Shown: positions 8,010 to 17,655, numbered from the stretch's first letter. The stretch: DNA of 64,000 nt from CAYMOV01 sp964392085 (GCA_964392085.1 CAYMOV010000005.1:10404-74403), one strand, 5' to 3'. Program-made: numbers and translations. The notes: generated by a model from the letters alone, not told the origin.

Positions 8010-10229
8010 TCAGGCGTTGAGGAACGTCTGGACCGCCTCGAGGAACAGCTGGGCTTCCTGCACCCGCCTCCCCGCCTCATCGCGGTCGGGGTTTTCCAGC
8101 TTCTGTTCGTGGTGCCTGAAGAAGTGGCCCGCGAACTGGGCGCTGGTGGCGTGCTTGGCGAAGTCCCCCGTCTCATGGAAGAGCGCGCGGAACTTCGAAA
8201 CGGTCTCGTCGGCTCCGCCCACGTATTCCCGCAGGCGGCTCCTCACGCAGGCCTCCGCGGAGTGGATCATGGCCTGGTAGGCCAAACCGACGGCCCCCTT
8301 CTGGTTGCCCCCGTCGAGGGCCACCTGGGCCTCGAAGATCTCGCTCTCGGCGGCGGTCACCGAGAACTCGGAGGGGGTCACCACTTCCCCGGCGCATTCC
8401 CCCTTGCCGATGTCACCGATGGTGAACTCCCGGGGATCTCCCCAGTCCTGGTAAAGGTCCGGCTCAACGTCGTGACTGGGCACCACCGCCAGGTCTTGGA
8501 GGCGGTTTTTGGTCTCCACCTTCCCCACCCGCTTCACGAACCCGCCGAAGGACTCGCCGTCTTGGCGGTCCGAGGTGAACCACCCAAGGAGGCGGTCCAC
8601 CACCTGGGGAATCCGCTTGGAGGGCACCGCGATCACGGCCTGGCCGTAGGCCCCCCCGTTGTTCTCCCATTGGCCCCCCAACACCACCTGGAAATGCGGC
8701 ACCGCGTAACCGCCGGCTTTGCGGGACACCCCGAAGAAGCCCAAGTCCGAGAGGGGATGCTGGCCGCAGGAGTTGGGGCAACCCGACACCTTGATCTTCA
8801 GGTTCCGGACCTCGGGAGGCAGGGTTTGGAGCTTCGCGTCCATCTGTTCCGAGAGTCGGCGCCCCAGGCCCCGGGAGGCGGCGATTCCCAACTTGCAGGT
8901 GTCCGTCCCGGGGCAGGAGGTGATGTCCGAGATCGTCCCGGCGTTGGGGGCCGCCAGGCCGACGGCCCTCAAATCGGAGTAGAGGGCCGGCAGGTCCGAC
9001 TGGGCGATCCAACGGAACAGCAGGTTCTGCTCGACGGTGGTGCGCACCGTGTCTTTCGTGTACTTGCGGGTCATTTCGGCCAACGCGCGGAGTTGGGAGC
9101 TGGTCAGGTCCCCCAGGGGCACCTGGACCGCCACCGTGGAATATCCGGCCTGGGCCTGGCCCCTTACGTTCTGGCGGGCGAAATCGAGGAAACCCTCCGG
9201 CAGCGAGGGGGGCAGGGTTCCGGAAACCCGGAGGGGGGATTCCTTCTTATTCAATTGGGCGGCCGGCAGGCCCACCCACCGGGGGTCCGCCGGGAGGGTT
9301 TTCCGCTCCTCCAGGACCAGGCGGCGGAACTCGTCGATGCCCAGCTTGGCCACGAGGAACTTGATGCGGGCCGCGCCCCGGTTCTTCTTCTCGCCCAACC
9401 GGCCGAAGACCCGGGCCACAGCCTGTGTCAAGGGGAGGATCTCGTCCGGGTCCACGAATTCCAGGAGTTTTTTAGCTTGGTAGGGCACGGGGCCGAGCCC
9501 GCCGCCCACGTAGGCGTCGAAGCCTCGTTTCCCGTCCCGGACCTTCGCGATGAAGCCCATGTCGTGCATCATCACGAGGCCGCAACCCTCGTTCTCGCAG
9601 CCCGAGAAGGCCACCTTGAACTTGCGGCCGAAATCCTGTGCGTCAGGGTGCCCGAGGAGGAAACGGAAGATGGCCTCGGCGTAGGGGGTCACATCGAAGG
9701 TCTCGCCGGCGCAGACGCCCGCCAGGGGGCAGGCCGTCACGTTGCGAACCGAGTTGCCGCAGGCCTCCCGACTGGTGATGCCGCAAGCCGCCAAACGGCG
9801 CATCAGGTCGGGCGTGTCCTCGATATGGACGAAATGGAGCTGGAAGTCCTGGCGGGTGGTGATGTGGGCGACGCCGTCGGAATATTCCTCAGCGAGGTCG
9901 GCCATGGTCTCCAATTGCCCGGCGTTGGTGCCGCCCCAAGGGAGCTTGATGCGGATCATGCCGGGGGCGTGCCAATGGGTATCAGGGCCCTTCCAGGTGG
10001 AGGCGTCGGGATAGGCCAGTTGGCGGACCTGTTTCCCGTCGTTCCGGCGGCCGTTGTCGTACCGCTGGCCGTAGGCGCCCCGGCGAAGCCGCGTCTCGGC
10101 GAACACCCGGGGCTCGATCTTCCCCTGCTTATTCAGCTCGATCTGGGCCTCAAACCCGTCGATCTCCTGGGCCCAGTCCGGGGGCATCCGGCCTTCGAGT
10201 TTGGCTTTCCAGGTCTTCAGGTTCGGCAT
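8010..10229 (-). CDS. Siroheme [4Fe-4S] nitrite/sulfite reductase with HEPN-like C-terminal extension
   Basis: 739 aa, cytoplasmic. The two-fold repeated nitrite/sulfite reductase architecture is clear. The first ferredoxin-like half spans about residues 85-135 (THWHAPGMIRIKLPWGG, ITTRQDFQLHFV) and is followed by CGNSVRNVTACPLAGVC and SGCENEGCG. The second half carries the cluster ligands Cys439 and Cys445 (SCPGTDTCKLG) and Cys484 and Cys488 (SGCPNSCGQH). The family reduces nitrite to ammonia or sulfite to sulfide, using ferredoxin-type or other electrons. Which substrate applies cannot be decided from the sequence. Usual length is about 500-620 aa; the extra C-terminal 110 residues (from about 630) form a helical, HEPN-like module (AYQAMIHSAEACVRSRLREY). 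The gene is monocistronic or paired with the small gene after it. Confidence 0.9.
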   Translation of the reverse strand: MPNLKTWKAKLEGRMPPDWAQEIDGFEAQIELNKQGKIEPRVFAETRLRRGAYGQRYDNGRRNDGKQVRQLAYPDASTWKGPDTHWHAPGMIRIKLPWGGTNAGQLETMADLAEEYSDGVAHITTRQDFQLHFVHIEDTPDLMRRLAACGITSREACGNSVRNVTACPLAGVCAGETFDVTPYAEAIFRFLLGHPDAQDFGRKFKVAFSGCENEGCGLVMMHDMGFIAKVRDGKRGFDAYVGGGLGPVPYQAKKLLEFVDPDEILPLTQAVARVFGRLGEKKNRGAARIKFLVAKLGIDEFRRLVLEERKTLPADPRWVGLPAAQLNKKESPLRVSGTLPPSLPEGFLDFARQNVRGQAQAGYSTVAVQVPLGDLTSSQLRALAEMTRKYTKDTVRTTVEQNLLFRWIAQSDLPALYSDLRAVGLAAPNAGTISDITSCPGTDTCKLGIAASRGLGRRLSEQMDAKLQTLPPEVRNLKIKVSGCPNSCGQHPLSDLGFFGVSRKAGGYAVPHFQVVLGGQWENNGGAYGQAVIAVPSKRIPQVVDRLLGWFTSDRQDGESFGGFVKRVGKVETKNRLQDLAVVPSHDVEPDLYQDWGDPREFTIGDIGKGECAGEVVTPSEFSVTAAESEIFEAQVALDGGNQKGAVGLAYQAMIHSAEACVRSRLREYVGGADETVSKFRALFHETGDFAKHATSAQFAGHFFRHHEQKLENPDRDEAGRRVQEAQLFLEAVQTFLNA

Positions 10230-10317
10230 GTATCCCTCGGGTCGATTGAAAAGATTGGGATGGCTAAACTAACCAATCGAGGGGGAAAAATCAACGGGAG
10301 GCCATTTCCGGGTGGGA

Positions 10318-12615
10318 TCAGGACCCCTCGATCACTAACACGCCCCGGGTGAGTTTCTCCGGGCCCTTGCGTACCACGTAATAGTGGATTCCCGGGGCCG
10401 CAGGTTTCCCTCCGGGGGATCGACCGTTCCAACGGACCCATCCCCCGATTTCCATTTGGGTAAATACGGATTCGCCCGAAACCGTGTAAACGTCCAGTTC
10501 GGATCCCGGGGGCATGCACCATGCCTTCAGGGTCCCCCCAACCGCTTGGGAGGGGTTGTAGGGGTTGGGCCACACGTGAAGCGGTTGGACCGGGGTTGGG
10601 CTGGGGGGGATGGGGGTCACCGACCAGGTGGCCGTCGGGGTGTCCGTCCAGGTCATAGTCCAAGTGGCGGTGGGGGAATCGGTCGGGGTGTCCGAGGGTG
10701 AAGGGGTCGGGGTGAGGGTAGGGAAATCATCCACGACGATGACCCCAGTTGGAGTGACGGTCCAGGTCGAGGTGAGGAGGGAGGTAAGAGTCGGGGTGAA
10801 GGTGGCCGTGGGGGTCGGGCTGGAGGTGGGCGTGGCGGCACAGGAACGGACCACGAGGTTATCGAACCGGATCCGATTGATCCCTTGGATGAAATCGGCG
10901 TGAAATCCTACGCCCCCGGCCGGAAGGCTCATGTCGGTGAAATCGAAAAGGAGTGTCTCCCCCGAGCCAAAGTCCACGAAAGTCTGTTGCCGGGAACCCG
11001 ACACCACCGTCCGGAAGTGGACCCAAGTCCCGGGGGGATAAGCGGGGGTGGCCAATCCCGAACCGAAACCGACCCCATCCAGGTATCGGTACCCCTGGGT
11101 ATCGGAAAACAACACCGCTTGCCAATGGGGGACCAGGTTCTCCGGGTTGGTGTTCATCAACACGCTGTAATAGTCCGCCACCGTCGGCGAGGTAATCGTC
11201 GCGCGGAAGGCCGAGCCGAAATCCCCATAGCCGTTATCCAGGTCCATCTCAGCGTCGAAATCGATGGTGTAATCCCGGCGGGACCAGCCCAGGAGCGAGT
11301 CCCCGGTGGGGGGCGACGTCACCTGTACAACGGGCCGTTGGTTGACCCCCAAGGGGGCGGACGCTGGGGCGCTGTTCCGGATGACCTGGGCGTTATCCGC
11401 GGCCGCGGGGCTTCCGATCGGGACGCCCGTTGCGGCGCCAAGGTAAGTCACGTTGGGATCGGAATAATAGGGGATATAGGATCCCGGCATGTAGGACATC
11501 AATGAAATGAACAACCCCGCCCCGGTGTTGATCTTGTAGCCGTAGTTATATCCGGACCCCGTGGGGATCCCCGCCGTCCCCCGGTCGTGGTTACAACCGT
11601 AGTTGTGGCCCAGTTCATGAGGGAACGCCACATCGGCCCAGGACGACAACACCACGGTCTGGTCACCCGGCATGTAGCCCACCCCCGCGATGGAGTTGTC
11701 GGACCGCCCCAGGAAAAGGCTCGCGTATTGCGCGCCATAGGTCGCCATCAGGCCGAACACCTCGTCCACATAGCCGTCGCCGTTGGCGGCGAATCGCCCA
11801 GGTCCAGGGGCAGGTTGCCCGAATCCGAATAGGGTGTTTCGGCGCAATAGACCAACCGGTCCTCGAGCCCGACCTGGCTGTTGTGCAGGGCCAAGTTCAG
11901 GACTCCCATGGCCAGGTCGATGACGGTCAGGATCCCCGGGGTCCCACCGGCGTAGGTCCTCGCGGTGGGGGTGTAGAGGATCAGGACTTGGTTGACCTTC
12001 AGGTTCTCGGCGTCCGGGCACATGCCGGAGGTGTCCTGTGGGACGACAGGCGGAAACCCCTCGGGGTTGTCGTAGGCCTCGGGCACGGCGGGCTCCCCCG
12101 GCCCCTCCGTTCCGCACTTGAACCGCGCGGACGGATCCTGGAGGAAGATCCGATGGACGCCTTCCCCCACATACCGGATTTGGAATCGTCCTCTCGTCGG
12201 ATCAAAGACCGTGGCCGCGATCACCGGCCCCCGGGCGGCCAGGACCCACCAACCCCCATCCACCCCGTCGAGGGTTCCCGTCCAGACCACGCCTCCCCCG
12301 AGGGTCGGCCGCCGAAGGTCGCAGACCGCCCGGTAATCGGCTCCGACCAGGAGGTTCAGGGCCAGGGGCGGGGCTTCCCGAACGGGGACCAGGCCCGCCA
12401 GTTGACCGAGGAATTCGGGGGACACCCGCACGTACCGGGATTGGAGGGCGGGGAGGTCAAGGGGCGGGACCTGGGCGGGTGGATCCACCGTGGGGAAAGC
12501 GGACGAAGGTGAGGGAGGCAAGGCGCCGGCAAAAAATGGTTCGCGCCCCGGGGGGGACAAGGGCCCACCCCAGGATCCCAACCACCGCAAACCATACCCG
12601 TCGTTTCGGTTCCAT
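10318..12615 (-). pseudogene. Secreted reprolysin-like zinc metallopeptidase interrupted by two frameshifts
   Basis: Three frames join into one protein. Frame one from ATG 12615 gives a signal peptide (MEPKRRVWFAVVGILGWALV). Near 12531-12556, at A6 and G7 homopolymers, the frame changes to a region with PALQSRYVRVSPEFLGQLAG and QVLILYTPTARTYAG. Near 11795-11805 it changes again, entering AANGDGYVDEVFGLMATYG and the zinc-binding HELGHNYGCNHD (HExxHxxGxxHD of M12B-type peptidases). A LamG/concanavalin-like domain, a Thr/Pro/Ser stalk (about 100 residues) and a C-terminal Ig-like module (PNPYNPSQAVGG, PAAPGIHYYVVRKG) follow. Members are extracellular proteases. The frame changes may be decay, sequencing error at homopolymers or, less likely, programmed shifts. 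Confidence 0.78.
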
Positions 12616-12714
12616 AGGTCCACTACACCATCCTACAGAATAGGCATTCGGGGCATACACTTGACCCCATCATACCCCGCGCCCCCCCATTCCGCCCCGT
12701 ATGTAATGCATATT

Positions 12715-12752
12715 AAAAAAAAGGCCCGGCGCCCCCAAGGGGACGCCGGACC
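12715..12752 (-). terminator. Rho-independent terminator of the W/Y-rich secreted protein gene
   Basis: On the minus strand a nearly perfect 9-bp stem (one mismatch) pairing 12744-12752 with 12723-12731 is followed by eight T (12715-12722). It lies 22 bp after the stop at 12774. Confidence 0.75.
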
Positions 12753-12773
12753 TGGATTCAACCAACCGGGAAA

Positions 12774-14099
12774 TCAGCGGGCTTCGGCTTGCCCATCCGG
12801 ATAGAAGAGTTTGTAGCTCCCGTCGCCCAGCAGCACCATGACCTCGGTGATCCGGCCGTTGGCGTTCTCGGTGAACCGCGCGTCCGTGGCGCCGGACACC
12901 AGGAAGACCGGCGCGAAGGCCGGGGTGGCGCTCATGTCGTAGAGGAAGGCGTCGTTGGAGGCGCCGTAGATCTTGATGGCCCGGGTATTGTCGTGGCTCC
13001 AGAAAACCGTCCCGGAAGCCGAGCCCGAGGGGGCGGGGGCCGTCGCGGAATCCGGCTGGGTCACCGGATCAGCCGCGTCGCTGGCCGGGTAGTATTCCTT
13101 GTCCCGGTAGACATACACCACGTCCACCCGGGAGGGATCCTGCCACCACCAGTAGCCGTCGTTCCAGTAGCACCAACGGTCGAAGCTGTCGTCGTACCAC
13201 CAATACCGGTCGCCGTAATAGCGGGTCCAGAAGCATTGGTCCCCGAGGTACCAGCCGTACCAGTTGTAACCCCACGGGTCGTTATAGTGGCAAAACCGGT
13301 TGCCGCCGTAATCGTGCCAGTAGTAGCGCCCCCGGACGTTTTCATCCCGGTTGTACCTTCCCACCTGGCCCAAGACCAAGCGGTTGTTCATGTAGACGTT
13401 CATGGACTTGGCGGCCGGCGGTCCGCCGGCGACGCGGGACATCAGCGCCCTTCCGTCGGGTCCCCGTTGGGGCACCGCGACCCTCGATTCGGCCCGGGGG
13501 GTGCTCAACAGGTGGTCGCGCTCCCGGATCGGCGAGGGCCTTGGAACGCCCTGCAGGTGCGCCCGGTTCTGTTGATAGGTCCCAGGGTGGACGCCCGCCG
13601 GACGGCGGTATGAGTTGTCCCGTACCTGGTTCGACCGGTTTCCGGTCCTCGCGTCGTTCCCCAAACGAACCCGTGGGTTTTCCACGGGACGGGATTGCTG
13701 TCCGTTGTTCCCGGGACGGGCCTGCTGCCCGTTGGCCGCCGGGCGGACCCTTTGTCCCTGGACCCCGGCGTTTTGGCCGCCATTCGGGGCGACCCGGCCG
13801 ATCAGGCCCGCGGGTTGTTCGCGTTGGGGCGCGGCCCTTTCCGTCCGCGATTGGGCGGCTCGGTGGGCCCGGACGGGCTGGTCCCCGGAAACCGTCCTGT
13901 CCACCCGGGTGTCGTCCCGGGTGGTCGACACGGTGTCGCGCGCCGGGGCATCCCCACGGTCATCGCTAGCCGAAGCCCGGTCGGGTCGGTCCACCCGGTC
14001 CGGACGGCTGTCTCCCGGGTCGTCCCGCCTGGCCAAAGCCGGAAGCGCGAGGGCAAACGCGAAAAAGGTGATGGCAAACAATTTGAGGTTCTGATTCAT
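12774..14099 (-). CDS. Secreted protein with disordered R/D/Q/N-rich half and W/Y/D-rich repeats
   Basis: 441 aa. It has a signal peptide (MNQNLKLFAITFFAFALALP, cleaved near ALARR), then about 190 residues of low complexity rich in Arg, Asp, Asn, Gln and Pro. A middle domain starts at NVYMNNRLVLGQVGRY. About 80 residues of dense aromatic and acidic composition follow, with near-repeats of the type YNWYGWYLGDQCFW, YYGDRYWWYDD, RWCYWNDGYWWW. A compact C-terminal domain (TVFWSHDNTRAIKIYG through KLFYPDGQAEAR) completes it. No enzyme motif and no recognised family. The aromatic repeats suggest carbohydrate or surface binding, or an extracellular matrix role; that is inference. Likely monocistronic with its own terminator. 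Confidence 0.82.
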   Translation of the reverse strand: MNQNLKLFAITFFAFALALPALARRDDPGDSRPDRVDRPDRASASDDRGDAPARDTVSTTRDDTRVDRTVSGDQPVRAHRAAQSRTERAAPQREQPAGLIGRVAPNGGQNAGVQGQRVRPAANGQQARPGNNGQQSRPVENPRVRLGNDARTGNRSNQVRDNSYRRPAGVHPGTYQQNRAHLQGVPRPSPIRERDHLLSTPRAESRVAVPQRGPDGRALMSRVAGGPPAAKSMNVYMNNRLVLGQVGRYNRDENVRGRYYWHDYGGNRFCHYNDPWGYNWYGWYLGDQCFWTRYYGDRYWWYDDSFDRWCYWNDGYWWWQDPSRVDVVYVYRDKEYYPASDAADPVTQPDSATAPAPSGSASGTVFWSHDNTRAIKIYGASNDAFLYDMSATPAFAPVFLVSGATDARFTENANGRITEVMVLLGDGSYKLFYPDGQAEAR

Positions 14100-14295
14100 G
14101 TCTATTCTCCCGATCCAATGGACTGCCTATAAGTTTAGACGACAGGAAGCGCCTACGGTTCCAGTAAAAACGACTGAATAACCCCGCGCTTCCCTCCCCA
14201 CGGTGATTTGACGAGGGCAAAGGACGGCGGGTGTCGCCCGGGAATGGCGCTAAAAACCGGTTATACCAACCACAAAGGGGGTTTTCATCCTCCGG

Positions 14296-14568
14296 CTAAT
14301 GGCCCGACCCTGGGCTGAAAACGGGCGGGCGCGCTGGGGTCGAGACCGGGAAGACCGTATGGGGTTCGAAATGGAGATCCGATAACCGAACGACCAACCG
14401 GTAATCCCCCGGATGGGCCAGGTCCTCCACGAAGGCCCTGCGCCAAAGGTCGATGTCCAGGACCCGCACCTTCATCCCGCGAAACAAGGCCGTTTGCCCG
14501 ACGAACCAGCGGCGCAATTCCTCCCGTCGAACCTGCGGGAGGGGTTCTTGGATATCCGGTTGGGCCAT
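14296..14568 (-). CDS. Small protein, paralogue of the gene at 35150-35368
   Basis: About 90 aa, soluble, basic. It opens with MAQPDIQEPLPQV and contains VRVLDIDLWRRAF and then YRLVVRLSDLHFEPH. The 72-aa protein encoded at 35150-35368 shares the start (MAKPDI), a central V-x-D-x-WxRA and the strand LVRLSDL-x-F in the same order. The two are therefore members of one small family that I cannot name. The ATG at 14568 is preferred over the GTG at 14577 because it aligns with the paralogue start and has GAGGTG eight bases upstream. Confidence 0.7.
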   Translation of the reverse strand: MAQPDIQEPLPQVRREELRRWFVGQTALFRGMKVRVLDIDLWRRAFVEDLAHPGDYRLVVRLSDLHFEPHTVFPVSTPARPPVFSPGSGH

Positions 14569-14646
14569 GGGAGACACCTCAGGCCGCCCATTCTACTCCC
14601 GGCCACGGCCTGACAAAAGATGGTTCTAGAAGGCCTTTTGTCGGGT

Positions 14647-17600
14647 TTATCGGAGCAGGACCAAAGGCAGGACATACCGGCGGACTGGAGTCGTCAACAC
14701 CAGGTAATACAGGCCGTCCGAGAGCGGCGCGCCCCGCCGGTCCCGGGGATCCAAGGGGACGGACCATTCCCCCGCCTTGATATTCGTAAAGGACCACTCC
14801 GCGATTTTCCGGTAGGCCGTCGTGAAGACCGCGACGCGCACCCAAGCCTGGGGACTTTCCCAGTTGGCCGAAAGGGTCAGGGGTCCCGTTCCCCGCCAGG
14901 GGTTTGGAAAGAGGACCGGGGGCTCCGGACCCACGCCCGCCGTCCCGGTCGGGGTCGGCGACGGGGACCCGGTCCAGGTCGGAGTGGCCGTCACGGAAGC
15001 CGTCGGCGTGCCCATAGGACTCGGTGACGGGGACGCAGTCTCGGTCGCGCTCGGTGTAACGGTCCAGGTGGACGACGGTGTTTCCGTCCACGAGGCCGTC
15101 GGGGTGGCGGTCCGGGTCGGCGGGGGCGGCGTTGCCGAAGGCGTAGGGCTTGAGGTGAGGGACGCCGTCCCGGTTGGAGAAGGCGTTGAAGTGTCGACCG
15201 GGGGCGCCGTCGGGCTAGGCGTCAACGTTGACGAATGGGTTGGGGTTGTTGTTGTAGTCGGCGTCCCACTCGCCGTCCCAGTCGGCGTTAAGGAAGCTGT
15301 CCCGCTCGCCGTGGGGCTTGGGGACGGGGACGCAGTCTCGGTCGCGCTTGGAGTCCGGGAGGGCGACGCCGTCGGCGTCCCGCTTGGGCTCGGGGAGGCG
15401 GTTGAACTGGCGGTCGCTGAAGCCGTGGGCGTAGCCGACGGGGTCGGCGTAGTCGAATCCGTCGAGGTGCGGGTCGGCGAGGCGGTGGCGGTACTGGTCG
15501 CCGTCGCCGAAGCCGTGGCCGTCCGGGTCGGGGTCGCCGTAAACGTCGCGGATGGTGTCGGGGTGGCCGTGAGGGTCGAGGAATAGGTGGCCGTGAAGGT
15601 GGCTGTCCCAGTCGGCGTTGATGAAGCTGTCCCGCTCGCCGTGGGGCTCGGGGACGGTGACGGAGTCACGGTCGCACTTGGAGTCTGGGAGGGCGACGCC
15701 GTCGGCGTCCCGCTTGGGGTGGAGGTCCTGGTCGCCGAGGCCGTGGCCGTCCAGGTTCGGGTCGCCGTCAACGTCGCCGAGGAGGTCGGGGTGGCGGTGG
15801 GAGTCGAGGAAAAGGTAGCCGTGAAAGTACCCGTCCCAGTCGGCGTTAACGAAGCCGTCCCACTCGCCGTGGGGCTCGGGGACGGTGACGGAGTCACGGT
15901 CGCGCTTGGAGTCCGGGAGGGCGACGCCGTCGGCGTCCCGCTTGGGGTCGGGGACCGGGTGGACGTCGCCGTGGCCGTCAAGGTAGCCGTGGAGGTTCTG
16001 GTCGGGGTGGCGGTGGGCGTAGACGTCCAGGTCGGCGTGGCCCCCCCGATCAAGCCGTACACCACCAGCTGGCCGGCGGCCGGGACATAGACCTTCCCGT
16101 TGACGATGCTGGGCGGCGTGAACTTCACGTTGGCCGCCACGGCGCTGTCCCGGGCCGCGTTTTGGGAGCTGTTGTAGAGCTCGGTGGCCAGGTTCGTGGC
16201 GTCGTAGGCGTGCAGGACCGCGGGGGTGCCGGGTTGGATCGCCCAAACGATGCCGTTCGTCGTTCCGTTGGAGGACACGCTGGGAACGCAACCCGGGTAG
16301 GCGTAGGTGGCCGAGGTCTGGGAGGAGGCCGTGGTGTTGTAAAGGCCGTTCGCCAGGCTGAAGGCCCGGAGCACCTGCCCCGACATGCCCCAATAGACGA
16401 AGCCGTTGAAGATCGCGGGGTTGGTGAATCCCGCGTTGGTGGCGGCCGTCCCGACGTGGAATTCCTGGACGTCGTTGTCCGTCGCGGCGTTGTAATGTCC
16501 CATGTTGTCCCGGTCCACCAGGTACACCTCCCCCGTCTTGGCGCCTCCTGTCATGAGGTGGGGATGGGCCGCGCTGCCGTAGGAATCCGGCAAAAGCACG
16601 CCTCCGGTGGAGCCCAAGTCCTGGTCGGTGTTGCTGAGGGTGCCCTGGTTCGAGGGCGTGAAGTAGTCCGCCGGGGTGAGGGCCGTGACCCCGGCCGTCA
16701 GTTTGAGGAAGCTGTCGCCGTAGTCCCGCCCCCCCGTGTTGGCGTCGAAAGTGCCGTTCGCGGTGAGGACAAACAGGTTTCCTGAGGCATCCACCATCGG
16801 GGCCCCGCCGCTGTTCCAGAGGGACGCCTCGCTCCCGTCGGGCGCCACGTTGTAGACGATGGTCTGTTGGCTGATGTCCGAGGCGTTGTAGCCGATGATC
16901 CAGCCCTGGTAGGTGCCCCAGTTGTTCAGGTCACAGTGGGAGGTCCAGGAGGTGTAGATCACCCCGTTGGACTCGACCAATCCGCATCGTTCCTTGTAGG
17001 CCCGTGCATTGAAGGTATCCGTCGTCCCTCCCTGGCCCGTCCCCGGCACGCTGGCCTGGACCGTGGTGGGGCCGTTCGCCGCCTCGGCCCCGGAGGAGAG
17101 GTCGAGCGCGTGCAGGACCTGGTAGAACTGCGTCACGGGGCCCGCGGTCACCTGCTTGATCATCCCCACCAGGTAGATCTTCCCCTTCGCCGGGTCGATA
17201 TAAGGCGTGTCGGTGATGCCGATCTCCGGGGTGATCTGGGTGCAATTCGCCACGTCGGCCAGGGCCACCGTGGTGACCCCGGCGGCCGCGTTCAGGAAAC
17301 TGACCTGCCAAAGCGGCGCTTGGGGGGAATCGGCGTCGAAGGCGTAGACGCTGTCGTGCTCCGTGCAGACATAGACCACGTTGTGGTTGCCCTTGCCCAA
17401 AATCGCCTGGTTGGGGACGTAAAGGGGTTGGCCGTAAATCTGGCCGTCGACCGCGTCGGAATACAGCTTGCCGAAGGTCGCTTGGTTGACGACCGACGTC
17501 GAGAGGATCGTCTCGTTGGGGTTGAGTCCCGTGCGGGAATCGTCGTTATGGTAGGACAATAGGGGGGTCTGGCCCCAGGCGGCGCCCACGAGGGTGACCG

Positions 17601-17655
17601 AGAGGGCGAGGATCAAGTTGTGGGCAAGCCGCGCAGGACGGAATAAGGGCGCCAA
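14647..17655 (-). CDS. Secreted PQQ-like beta-propeller protein with Thr/Pro stalk and C-terminal Ig-like module
   Basis: 1002 aa. Signal peptide at residues 10-28 (AHNLILALSVTLVGAAWG). About residues 30-535 form a PQQ-repeat-type propeller, with blades marked by YVCTEHDSVYAFDAD, KIYLVGMIKQ, ALDLSSGAE, GVIYTSWTSHCD, GYNASD, GQVLRAFSLANG and LHAYDATN. A Thr/Ser/Pro-rich stalk of about 370 residues with long internal repeats follows. A final module (LFPNPWRGTGPLTLSANW ... DGLYYLVLTTPVRRYVLPL) resembles the C-terminal Ig/FlgD-like module of the metallopeptidase at 10318. No dehydrogenase active-site signature is evident, so it may be a structural or ligand-binding surface protein. A TACAAT -10-like box lies upstream of the start. 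Confidence 0.83.
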   Translation of the reverse strand: MAPLFRPARLAHNLILALSVTLVGAAWGQTPLLSYHNDDSRTGLNPNETILSTSVVNQATFGKLYSDAVDGQIYGQPLYVPNQAILGKGNHNVVYVCTEHDSVYAFDADSPQAPLWQVSFLNAAAGVTTVALADVANCTQITPEIGITDTPYIDPAKGKIYLVGMIKQVTAGPVTQFYQVLHALDLSSGAEAANGPTTVQASVPGTGQGGTTDTFNARAYKERCGLVESNGVIYTSWTSHCDLNNWGTYQGWIIGYNASDISQQTIVYNVAPDGSEASLWNSGGAPMVDASGNLFVLTANGTFDANTGGRDYGDSFLKLTAGVTALTPADYFTPSNQGTLSNTDQDLGSTGGVLLPDSYGSAAHPHLMTGGAKTGEVYLVDRDNMGHYNAATDNDVQEFHVGTAATNAGFTNPAIFNGFVYWGMSGQVLRAFSLANGLYNTTASSQTSATYAYPGCVPSVSSNGTTNGIVWAIQPGTPAVLHAYDATNLATELYNSSQNAARDSAVAANVKFTPPSIVNGKVYVPAAGQLVVYGLIGGATPTWTSTPTATPTRTSTATLTATATSTRSPTPSGTPTASPSRTPSATVTPSPSPSPTASGTASLTPTGTGTFTATFSSTPTATPTSSATLTATRTWTATASATRTSTPSGTPTASPSQTPSATVTPSPSPSPTASGTASSTPTGTATFTATYSSTLTATPTPSATFTATPTRTATASATATSTATASPTRTSTDSTTPTPSATPTASATASSTASPSPSGTPTASPSRTPSATETASPSPSPTASGTASLTPTGTASGTPTTTTTPTHSSTLTPSPTAPPVDTSTPSPTGTASLTSSPTPSATPPPPTRTATPTASWTETPSSTWTVTPSATETASPSPSPMGTPTASVTATPTWTGSPSPTPTGTAGVGPEPPVLFPNPWRGTGPLTLSANWESPQAWVRVAVFTTAYRKIAEWSFTNIKAGEWSVPLDPRDRRGAPLSDGLYYLVLTTPVRRYVLPLVLLR
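15275..15955. repeat. Intragenic minisatellite encoding the Thr/Ser/Pro stalk
   Basis: Three copies of a roughly 115-bp segment begin near 15275, 15606 and 15833, and two of them are almost identical. On the minus strand they encode variants of SGTPTASPSRTPSAT and SPSPTASGTASLTPTGT. The unequal spacing and near-identity point to expansion or contraction by recombination or slippage. Confidence 0.75.

Noticed and set aside
8109..10352. Plus-strand frame of 747 codons opposite the nitrite/sulfite reductase
   Set aside because: It is the reverse complement of a clear enzyme gene; the translation has no known domain and is rich in His, Gly, Gln and Val.
15275..16040. Possible CRISPR array in the repeated DNA
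   Set aside because: The repeats are long, coding and of uneven spacing; no short identical repeat with unique spacers is present and no cas gene is nearby.
14822..16090. Val/Gly-rich plus-strand frames that look like repetitive proteins
   Set aside because: They mirror the Thr/Ser/Pro stalk of the minus-strand PQQ gene, where the reversed Thr and Pro codons read as Val and Gly.
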